Assembly (NCBI GenBank): GCA_963277665.1
Contig: OY728136.1
Coordinates: 809,745,123 to 809,809,122, forward strand
Length of the DNA: 64,000 bases
Direction of reading: 5' to 3'
Source: Viscum album
Taxonomy: Eukaryota; Streptophyta; Magnoliopsida; Santalales; Viscaceae
The notes under the pieces are model-generated. The model saw only the letters and a program-made list of their open reading frames with translations. It had not been told where the DNA came from and searched no databases. The position numbers were made by a program, and so were the translations under genes. Each line of letters begins with the position of its first letter. The first letter of the stretch is position 1. Below are positions 36,451 to 45,387 of this stretch, in pieces.

Positions 36451-36462
36451 CCTCTGATACCA
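36451..36462 (-). other. Gypsy-D primer binding site (tRNA-Met)
   Basis: The minus strand reads TGGTATCAGAGG, eleven of twelve positions matching the canonical initiator tRNA-Met site. It lies three bases from the LTR end. Confidence 0.88.
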
Positions 36463-37217
36463 TTTTGTCACGAACCAAGTCGGGTCTCCATTCAACCCGG
36501 TGCCTGACCCAGTCCGCGGCAAGGCCCGAAGGGCGTTCCCAATCCCCATGGGCTGGCACAAGTGCCCGAGTATCAAAAATGAAACTTGGAAACAATTTAC
36601 CTGGATAAATAAACATGAAACAATCAAAAAGATGAATAAATTTAAAACTAATGTCAACAACCAAACCTACCCTTAAACTAGGGTCAAAATTAGAGTTTAC
36701 AACTCGACCTAAAAGAAGGGGATGACAATAAAGGAAAAACAAAAAAAAAACTAAATCAAACCTTCGTATGACATGAGGAGTCGCGTCCTCAAGCCGCCTC
36801 CACCAACCTGTACGGGGAAACCAATTCAACTCGAACCATCATCACTAAGTCTGATTCATCGACCTGGAATACAAAATAAAAAGAGTCTACATACACCCAA
36901 ATGTGTATGTAGGGTTTGAGATAAAAGCCCAGTAGGATGCCGCCAAGAAAATTTTCCATGCACAATTATTAAATGACAAATACATTTGCAATTTTAATTA
37001 AAGAAAAGAACTAAAAGCTTGAACAAATTTAGAGAAAACAGGTTTAAAGAAAACAGTTAAAAAAACAAATTAAATTAAAATGCACACACACACCCTTTAT
37101 TTAAAAAAAATAACCCATGTGTCACACTAATGAGCGTAAAGTAACCAAGGAGCACTAATATGGGAGAGGCCTCATGGGTGTTAGCTAGCTTGGGCCCCTA
37201 GATCTTCGTGTCTCGGT

Positions 37218-37315
37218 GAAACGTGGCTTAGAAGGCCACGACCCTCAGAAAATGTGGCTTAGAAGGCCACGACCCTCCGAAAACGTGGATTAGAAGACCA
37301 CAACCCTTAGAAAAG
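37218..37315. repeat. 36-37-bp x 3 repeat with internal palindrome in Gypsy-D LTR
   Basis: Three units share AACGTGGCTTAGAAGGCCAC followed by GACCCTC. Each contains the imperfect palindrome GTGGCTTAGAAGGCCAC. The third unit has several changes. Confidence 0.85.
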
Positions 37316-38432
37316 CATATATTTATTTAGTGTTCCAATCGCCAGTCCTGCCAGTGAAACTGGGTCGAGTCACCTCCGAAACACTATCCCACTAGTCTAG
37401 TCCACCCTCCTAGCTACCCAGGCTTCCCTCTTGTGCTCAAGTAGTTCAGAGTTCAATTCTTATGTCATACTCACATACTCAAACCAAACAAGACATTATG
37501 AAAGCTAAAACCACCATTTGCACACACAAAAGCCATTTGAAATAATATGCACACTAAAAATATCTCGAAACTAAATCTGCATCAGTTACACAACCAATTA
37601 AAACAACTGCACACTCAAAGAAATCACTTTCATTATCAAACACGCCACTAACAGAATTTATTAAACAAATTCCACACATGTCGCATGATTTTAAGCACAA
37701 AAAATATTCACACAATTTAACCAAAACAATTTTTTACCCTTAATAATTATTTAATCAAACAACCCAAATTTTTCATAAATAAATTTTTGAGAGAAAAACA
37801 ATGTTTACACATTAGACTGACCCAAACCCCCTTACATGACCACACGCACACAATGTCACCTCTGGAACACAATCTGCATTACGCACGCAATTAAAGAAGC
37901 CACCCACATAGTTGAAAAGACCATTACTACAGTTAAACAAACCGTCAGAACAACTTGCCAACCCATTTAAAAATACGCCGCACGAATAAAACGCCAAAAA
38001 TCCACTCAAAATCTCATTTATGACACGATGCATATAGATGCTAATCCAAAACACCACTCACACTCTTTGCACATTCTAACAAATAATTTGCACAATTTAT
38101 AAAACACTATTAAATATTTCATCATAAGTTTTCCACAAAAAGAATTACCCACATGCAGCATTAACATGTTACTACCAAATAAATATGCATTTTATCCCAA
38201 CAAAAACCGAATTCGAACCAGGAAAACTAATAAATAAAAGTGTCAAACTAACCAAACTCGCAAATTAATTTGTCAAACAATAAATATTCATGAAACCACC
38301 TACCTGGAATGTAGAAAAAACATCGCAACTTGAGGCTCAAGCTCCAATCGCCCACCAGTCGCACCGCAACAACTTAGATTAGATGCTAAAAACCAGACAT
38401 CGAACCCAAATCACCACAAAAGGACCTTAAAC

Positions 38433-39091
38433 TGTGACAACCAGGTCCCGATGACAGCACAGCCACCCCGCCTTAACATGGCCATTGGGTCCTGGCCCAC
38501 CAGGTACCACTAGTTGTCCCGCAGACATGTGGGGCCCGCCCCAGGGTCCACCCACATGCCCGAACGGGTCATCTGACAAATGACAGTCCCCACAAGCCAA
38601 CACATGTCCTTTCCAGTGTGTTTTGTCCTCACTCACACACACCCTGAGAAACTTCCCAGGAGGTCACCCATCCTGATCACTACTACAGGCCAAGCACGCT
38701 TAACTGTGGAGTTCTAATCTGACAGGCTCCCGAAAAGGAAGGTGCAGCTTGTTGACATGAGTCATATCATTTAGTCATTTAACCCTTTATCATTTTGGGG
38801 TGTTACAACCCATCCTGATCACTACTACAGGCCAAGCACGCTTAACTGTGGAGTTCTAATCTGACAGGCTCCCGAAAAGGAAGGTTCACCTTGTTGACAT
38901 GAGTCATATCATTTAGTCATTTAACCCTTTATCATTTTGGGGTGTTACAACCCATCTTGATCACTACTACAGGCCAAGCACGCTTAACTGTGGAGTTCTA
39001 ATCTGACAGGCTCCCGAAAAGGAAGGTGCACCTTGTTGACATGAGTCATATCATTTAGTCATTTAACCCTTTATCATTTTGGGGTGTTACA
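38433..39091 (-). repeat. Cassandra 3' LTR, expanded to 659 bp
   Basis: A 142-bp unit is present three times in tandem (starts at 38667, 38809 and 38951), differing at only a few positions. Collapsing it leaves 375 bp, equal to the collapsed length of the other LTR. Each unit carries the 5S-like box-A segment, but only the unit beginning at 38667 still joins the full box-C segment. Confidence 0.93.
38650..38719 (-). ncRNA. 5S rRNA-derived segment in Cassandra 3' LTR
   Basis: The minus strand reads GAACTCCACAGTTAAGCGTG then CTTGG, and further GATGGGTGACCTCCTGGGAA G. These match plant 5S rRNA across the box A (AGTTAAGCGTGCTTGG, 38690-38705) and box C (GGATGGGTGACC) internal promoter elements. 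The intermediate-element region differs from 5S (GGCCTGTAG in place of GGGCGAGAG). It is not a functional 5S gene: the first third of the gene is absent. It could direct RNA polymerase III transcription of the LTR, as described for Cassandra. Confidence 0.88.
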
Positions 39092-39191
39092 ATCACCCCC
39101 CCTTTAGGGAACAACGCCCTCGTTGTGGGCCCTACATCTCAACCCAGGCAGTGCACCACACTTAAGGCTGGGTACCACCACTAATACCAAA
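39092..39191 (-). other. Cassandra internal region with primer site and polypurine tract
   Basis: Only 100 bp. The primer site (minus strand TTTGGTATTAGTGG, 39178-39191) resembles the tRNA-Met type with changes in its 3' half. The polypurine tract AAAGGGGGGGTGAT lies at 39092-39105. No frame is present, as expected for a TRIM. Confidence 0.88.
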
Positions 39192-39601
39192 TGTGACAAC
39201 CGGGTCCCGGTGACAGCACAACCACCCCGCCTTAACATGGTCGTCGGGTCCTGGCCCACTAGGTACCACCAGTTGTCCCGCAGACATGTGGGGCCCGCCC
39301 CAGGGTCCACCCACATGCCCGAACGGGTCATCTGACAAATGACAGTCCCCACAGGCCAACACATGTTCTTTCCAGTGTGTTTTGTCCTCACTCACACACA
39401 CCCTGATAAACTTCCCAGGAGGTCACTCACACACACCCTGATAAACTTCCCAGGAGGTCACCCATCCTGATCACTACTCCAGTCCAAGCACGCTTAACTG
39501 TGGAGTTCTAATCAGACAGGCTCCTGAAAAGGAAGGTGCACCTTGTTGACATTAGTCATATCATTTAGTCATTTAACCCTTTATCATTTTGGGGTGTTAC
39601 A
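39192..39601 (-). repeat. Cassandra 5' LTR, 410 bp
   Basis: Carries a single copy of the 142-bp region but a private 35-bp tandem duplication (two copies of CACTCACACACACCCTGATA followed by AACTTCCC) overlapping the end of the 5S-like segment. Removing it gives 375 bp. Confidence 0.93.
39444..39513 (-). ncRNA. 5S rRNA-derived segment in Cassandra 5' LTR
   Basis: Same 70-nt 5S match as in the other LTR, with one or two extra changes (CTGGAGTAG in place of CTGTAGTAG). Box A (39484-39499) and box C are intact on the minus strand, so this is the copy positioned to promote transcription through the element. Confidence 0.88.
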
Positions 39602-40768
39602 TAAACAACATGAAGAACTAATCCACAATTCTACCAAAGGGAAGAAACAACTGTCCAAAGTAAGATGCACTTGCGGCAGGGGTTACGGGAGGCCAGCTGG
39701 AGCTCTGAGGAGGCTGTAGAGGTTTGCGCAGCACCGGAAAAGCAACTGGGGAACCACCAGAAAGAGGTGCCACCAAGAGAGGAGGTTGTCGGAGCTTCGG
39801 ATGAAGCTGGAGGAGGTGAGCACGCGGCTGGATAAAGTAGGGGTGCCAGTGAGTAGGGTTTCTATCTGGGGGGGCTGTGCAGGATAGGAGTAGGAGGGTG
39901 ACGGGGGTCACTGGACGGGAATATGAGAGGCGGGTCATACTGGTTCGGTGTAGCCGGAAGGGGAGAAGAGAGGATCATCTGGTGAGAATAAAAGGAGGGA
40001 CGTGCGCGCGGTCGACTGGGAGGAAGTCGGTGGCGCGGGTGTAGAAGGGAGGAGGTGGTCCGGTGAAGATGTGTAGGGAAGGGGGTAGCGTACGGTTGAT
40101 CGGTAGGAAGGCAGGGCACCGGCCGAAGGGAGCAATGGGTAAGGGGAGGCAGCGCGAGGTGTCCGTTCAGTGAGGAGGTCGGAGGGGCGACCCGCATAGA
40201 AGCTGGGGAAAAATTGGAGTGCGGCTGCTAGGGTTGTAGGGAGGGGCCGATACGCAAAAACTAGGGGGGAAACGGACGTGAGAGAGGGGAGTAAGAATAG
40301 AGGGGGGGAATAAGAGAAAATAAAAAGAAATAAAAATGAAATAAAAATAAAGATTAATTAAAACCTAAAAAAACTCCAAATCAACTTAAAATAAGAATAA
40401 TATTTTTGATAATAATAATAGTAATATTAGTGGGGAAAGAATGCTAGAAATTCTATAATGATAACTTAAAAAAAATCTAACCTAATTAAAATATTAACTT
40501 AATTAATATTAATACTAATAATAAAACTAAAATAATAAAAACCAACCAAAATAATACCATCATTATTAACTGAGCTTGAACACCGCGCACAGTCATGTGA
40601 GCGGTCGCGTGCGCGAGCGCGTTCGCACGCCTAGTCGTGATTATGGTCGCACACCCGTAAAAGATCTCAATTCTCTTTCAAAATATAACTGGTTCAAACC
40701 ACAACTCAAAAGTTAGAAAGAAAAAAATAATAATTAAATTAAAAATAAGCATTGGTCAGGGTGTGACA

Positions 40769-41972
40769 CAAAGTGCTGGAAGACAATGGTGTTGGCCACA
40801 TGATTTTCTTTGGATATCGCGATGAGATCACACAAATAACCTGAAGGAAATAATTATGATCACGTGAATCACTTGTGACATACAGCAGGTGATCATACGA
40901 AGCGATCATGTGAATCACATGATGTTTATTACTGAGGTGGTGGAACGGATGGCTTACCACAATTTGTGAAGTTAAGGTGGAATATTTATGCCTATAAATA
41001 CCTCATAACCCATCCTTAATAAGTTAAGAATTTTTCTTATGTTTTTTGATTCAAAGCAAAATTATTTTGTATGACCTGAAAAAAGTCTTGTGTTGAAATA
41101 TTACAATCTGTGTAATTAGTAGAAAGTCTTGTAAAAGAATCTCACGAAGGAGTCATGTGAAGTAAATTATGCACTAGTTTTTTGCGCGTATAGGTAGACC
41201 TGTTGATATCACACGATCCATGTCAACTAAATAAGGTCTCTTAATCCACGTGATCTGAACAAGGTCTCACAATCCATGTGATCAGAATAAGGTCTCACAG
41301 TCCGCGTGATCTGAATAAGGTATCACAATCTACATAAATAGAAGAAGGTCTCATAAAAGGGTATTTTGAAGGATGTTAAACACTAGGTATAGGCAAACCA
41401 ATCAGAGTCACATGATCTGCATGAAAAAAACAAACTCTTATGGTGGAGTCACATGATCTGCATGATATGAAGGGTGACTCATAAAGGGATCTCGTAGAGG
41501 GGTCTTGCAGATGAATCTCACACAAAGGTGGTTGTCATATCATTGATGAAACAAGATCATAAAGACACATAAGAGTGTGAATAAACTTATAATTGATTGT
41601 CAAAAGATTCTACTAGAGGGGATTTGTGATCACTTCAGAGAGAGTGCAATGAGATATCAAATTATGAATGATTGTAAACCAGTATAAATAGTGAGTCTGC
41701 TTCAAATTTTATAATAGTAGTGATCTTTAGTGGATTTGGTACATCATAAAATTATTATTTTTTACTCCTTGGATGTATACTAGTGAGGTTGAACCAAATA
41801 AAATTATTGTTTCATGTGCATGTTTTAATTTCCATTTATATTGTGCAGTGGAAAAGATAGAGAAGAGAGTTTTGTCTAATGAAGAAACAAGATCTGAAGA
41901 GATGGTTGTTCTAATCTATCATACCCTGGTTCACCCCCCCCCCTTAATCTATTTAACCTAGTTGATCTAACA
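40769..41972 (+). repeat. Copia-E 5' LTR, left end missing
   Basis: Matches the 3' LTR from its position 53732 onward (GGAAGACAATGG, CACTTGTGACAT.CAGCA, CCTATAAATACCTC). The sequence ends ..GATCTAACA next to the primer site. It includes four 28-bp units starting GGTCTCACAATCCATGTGAT (41236-41347). Confidence 0.87.
40991..41004 (+). promoter_or_regulatory. TATA-type promoter in Copia-E LTR
   Basis: CCTATAAATACCTC, repeated at 53954-53967 in the 3' LTR. It agrees with the plant TATA consensus and lies in the transcribed orientation. Confidence 0.65.
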
Positions 41973-41990
41973 ATTGGTATTTGAGGGAAA
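41973..41990 (+). other. Copia-E primer binding site
   Basis: ATTGGTATTTGAGGGAAA directly follows the LTR end. It resembles the initiator tRNA-Met site TGGTATCAGAGC with changes at three or four positions. Confidence 0.75.
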
Positions 41991-42021
41991 GAAAATTAGT
42001 TTCTATCTCTCAGTAGTTTCA

Positions 42022-43814
42022 ATGGAGGTTGTTAATCACAAAGGGATTCCTATATTCAATGGAAACAATTTCCAGTTGTGGAAGAATTGGATGCAACACT
42101 AATTTCAATCATTAGGTATGGATGTCTTTAAATTGTGATGTATGGTATTTTTTCTAGTGTGGATAGTGGAGTTTTATTAGAAGAATACTTAATATAATTG
42201 GATATTGATGCCAAAGGAATCAATGAATTAGGAGGATTTTTATCAAACACAATCTACATGAAGGTGATGTCATGTAAGTCAACACATACCATGTGGGAAA
42301 AGATGCTAAATATCTATAAAGGTGATTCAAAATTTAGAAAATAAAAATTACAGGTTCTATGGAATAAATATGAGGATCTAATAATGCATCCCAATGAGTC
42401 TGTAGATGCATTATTTGACCAATCAAATGTTATTGTAAAATACATTCATGGTCTCGGAGAAATTCATGAAGATATAAAGATCATTAAGCACATATTGAGA
42501 AGACAACCACCCCAGTTCAATCTGAAAGTCTCTATACTAGAAGATAAATATACAAAGAAGCTAACATTGGATATATTACACAGTACTATTATCACATATG
42601 ATATGATAAATGATGATAATGAGTTTGTAGAAAAAGGGAAATCTAAAGAAATGGATTTCATGCCATGAAAAAGCTCACTATAGAAGATGGTTAGGAAGAA
42701 GAAGAGGTGGGTGAGGTCATGTCATTCCTTACCTCAAATATATAAAGTTGAAAAGGAAATTTCAAAGGTAAACTTCCTCTAGAATGATTTTGATGTGGAA
42801 AGGTTGGACATATTATAGCAAAGGGCCCTAAGAAATTCCAAGATGATTATGAGGATGAAGTTAGAATTATCATAAAAAATCTTTAAACTATGTAAAAGGT
42901 AAGAAGAATTTTAAGAAAAATTTATTCAAGAAAAAAAACATTCGTTTGCAAGAGAATGACAGTCATAAAGAAACTAAGGTATAAGAAATGGAATATTGAA
43001 AGGATCATGAAGAATATGTTATGCTAGAAGTTGTGTGTAGTCCCCATTCAAGGGAAAAGAGTGGCGATGATGAAGGAGAAGTTGAAGGAAGAGATGAGCT
43101 TCGGGTTGAATTAGAAGTTACACTTGAGGAGATAGATATTTGGAGATCCAAAACAAAGAAATCAAATAGGGTGGTTCGTGATGCCAAACTTTATATACAG
43201 GAGCAGGAAGAAGAAAATTTTGAGATGAAGGATGAAATTGAAAACTTTAGATCTAAAAATTTAGATAATTTAGAGAAATTCATTGAGTTTAAACTCAAGT
43301 TTGAATAAAAAACCAAGGCTATCAATGGTTTGGTTAACACAATAAAATATCAAGTTAAATGTATTGAAGAACTTGAGGAAGAATTTTTTGGCCTATGAAG
43401 AAAGTTGAAGGATTAAGAGAAACTATTTACTCCTGATATGATTTTGGGAAATTAGGTTCCATAGACAATAGAAAAGGTGAAATTACAATTTGAAAGTCTA
43501 AAAAATAGTCCAAGTAATGTTTGGAGAAAAATATTTCATATCAAAATGAATTTTTTTGTATGAGATTTGATTGAAAATATAAAGAAATAATGGATGATGT
43601 CAGACCATAAACTCCTACTATGAGGTTGAAGATTGATTTGGGTATGAATCATAATCAAAATATTCAGATAACTCAAGGTATAATCAATGGTGAAAAAATG
43701 ATTCACATGAAAATACCTCATATAAGGTGTTATTATTGTGGAATGATGGGGAATTATTAAAATGTTTGTTCTATATCTAATAAGTATCGACAAGAGAATA
43801 TGAAATAGAGGTAG
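42022..43814 (+). pseudogene. Copia-E gag remnant, 5' part (interrupted by LARD-F)
   Basis: Starts at an ATG 49 bp after the LTR end, with MEVVNHKGIPIFNGNNFQLW matching the start of copia gag (FNGxNFxxWK). The longest open piece, 42384-42668, is UBN2-like (NVIVKYIHGLGEIHEDIK, HILRRQPPQFN). A frameshifted zinc-knuckle-like segment follows near 42770-42840. A charged coiled-coil-like piece lies at 43021-43308 (ELEVTLEEIDIWRSKTKKSN). A further knuckle-like CYYCGMMGNY-stop-NVC is at about 43730-43770, where the usual His is Asn. Stops and frame changes are frequent. Confidence 0.82.
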
Positions 43815-45387
43815 TGATGTGCGGGAATTTTTCGCAAATCCCTGATCAAAAGATTATTTACCTAAGAATGTAATATAGTGCACTCCCAGGGTCGGTCTCG
43901 AGGTGGAAACTTACACGACACTAAAATTCTATTGTCACTATTTATTTTATAACTAATATATTATATAAATATGAGTTTCAAAGATACATAAAATATGAAT
44001 ATATATATATATTCAATTTGAACAAAATGATGTTAAAAAGAAAGAAGGAAGACATTTGTTCTTGGGGGATCATAATGGTTGATATCATTGTTTATTAAAA
44101 TATTCTCAATATCAATTCAATGTAGTGATCAAGATCTATCACACTACACCCTCTCATTCGAAATGTTATTACCCCAACACCGTGATATCTGCATGTGGGG
44201 AAATACTCTTCCTAAAGTAGTCTAGGAGATCTCTTTGCTGACCATCGCTACCCAAGCCATACTTCATCGTATACATGACTTAGATAGTAAAGGGAAGGAT
44301 AAATGTTGAATGAGAAGAAGAACTTGATGATAGAGAAAATGGGGAAATCGCACACCATAATAAATTTAACCACCGCCAAAATTCTCAGAATTAAATAAAG
44401 ATATTTAAATTGAATCACAATGAATCTCAATCAACCACCATTCTCCCCCTCGAACAAACATCAAGGTTAGTTCCCTGTTCTCATGGAGTTAGAAGAGAAT
44501 ACGGTGGGAGAAACACATAAAAGTAAAAATGGAAGAATGAGGTATGAAGAAGAAGACTAATATAAATTAAAACTTTAAAATATAATACAGAATCAAATAA
44601 AATATAAAACTACACAAAATGGCAACTAATTTTCCAACCCTTTGGAATGAAGAGGGAGTGCATTTTTATAGGCAAGGGGGTGAAAATTTGACTCCAAAAT
44701 CTTCTCTGAATGTAGGCACATGAAGGACCTACTTAATGACATAATTGGGAACTTGTTACTTATTGAAATGTTTTCCATTACTTCTCCAGTGTCCCTCCAA
44801 AAAATTTCATCCTTATTGGTCCACGTATGAAGGAGTTATGACTTTTTTAGTGCAGTGCATTTAATCTGTCCATGCGACTCTTCGTATTCCACAACTCCGA
44901 GTTCCAATGCATTAATTACCTTGAAAATGAAATAATCATGTGAGGACATATTAATGAAACTTTTTAATCCGGATGTCTTCCAGATCCATGTAAAATTTAA
45001 TCTCCAATGGGTCAGCCATTTATGAGATATGGTCCCAACAATAAAATTCTTCAGTTCTGTACACCGTTTTTGAGGCATGGTTTGTGAGCTGGATTTGAGA
45101 TTCCAAATGATTGATTTAGCTTTAGGTCTAGAAGGATAAAATGAATATCATCGAACATAAAAACCTATAAAAGAATAATTTTTCAATTTTAATCAGTTTA
45201 TAAAATGTTATGGCTGAAACATTAAAATAAATTAAAATTGTTTAAATCCAAAATAAGCAATTTTTTCAATTAAACTCAAAAATACTCCTAAAACATAAAA
45301 TGTGACAATTTCCCTTAAAATAACACATTGGTGGGATTAAAAACATTGAAATTCAGAATAAAATAATTGAAAATATTTGTTTTATCA
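43815..45387 (-). repeat. LARD-F 3' LTR
   Basis: From TGATGTGCGGG to TTTTATCA. It is matched along its length by the right LTR (for example ATATTATATAAATATGAG, CATTTGTTCTTGGGGGATCA, CACCATTCTCCCCCTCGAAC). It contains an (AT)n run near 44000. Confidence 0.92.

Larger units (their letters stand above)
38433..39601 (-). mobile_element. Cassandra-type TRIM retrotransposon carrying 5S rRNA sequence
   Basis: A complete small element with no coding capacity. On the minus strand it reads: 5' LTR (39601 to 39192), primer site TTTGGTATTAGTGG, about 100 bp of internal DNA, polypurine tract AAAGGGGGGGTGAT, then 3' LTR (39091 to 38433). The LTR ends are TGTAACACCCC and GTTGTCACA. A perfect 5-bp target duplication TAAAC flanks it (38428-38432 and 39602-39606). 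Both LTRs contain about 70 nt matching the 3' two-thirds of plant 5S rRNA, the hallmark of Cassandra. It is inserted in the Gypsy-D LTR. It relies on proteins from other elements to move. Confidence 0.95.
35184..40768 (-). mobile_element. Gypsy-D: truncated gypsy-like LTR element with very long LTR
   Basis: On the minus strand the LTR runs from TGTCACACCCTGACC (ending at 40768 in window terms) to GGTTCGTGACA (36466). A tRNA-Met primer site TGGTATCAGAGG and about 1.27 kb of leader follow, and the element is then cut at the Copia-C junction. Its right side lies within the 5' LTR of Copia-E. CAAAG at 40769-40773 would be the target copy, but the partner is lost. No gag or pol is recognisable, so family placement rests on the TGTCACACCC...GTGACA ends, LTR size and primer type. 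Confidence 0.75.
36466..40768 (-). repeat. Gypsy-D 5' LTR, interrupted by Cassandra
   Basis: It spans 4303 bp as it stands and about 3.13 kb after removal of the 1169-bp Cassandra element and one 5-bp target copy. It contains a triple 36-37-bp repeat (37218-37315). Near the element's 5' side is a GC-richer block (about 39650-40290) with C-rich minus-strand frames. A CpG-rich stretch of alternating purine and pyrimidine lies at about 40575-40665. Confidence 0.78.

Noticed and set aside
36404..36829. 141-codon minus-strand frame spanning the Gypsy-D LTR end
   Set aside because: It crosses the LTR boundary and the primer binding site, so it cannot be an ordinary gene of the element.
38427..39401. 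Two similar minus-strand frames starting MCVSEDKTHWK, one in each Cassandra LTR
   Set aside because: They are shared only because LTRs are duplicates. Cassandra is non-coding, and the frames cover LTR sequence with no codon signal that I can see.
38650..39513. Genuine 5S rRNA genes
   Set aside because: Only the last two-thirds of the 5S sequence is present, inside LTRs with precise Cassandra boundaries, and the intermediate element is altered.
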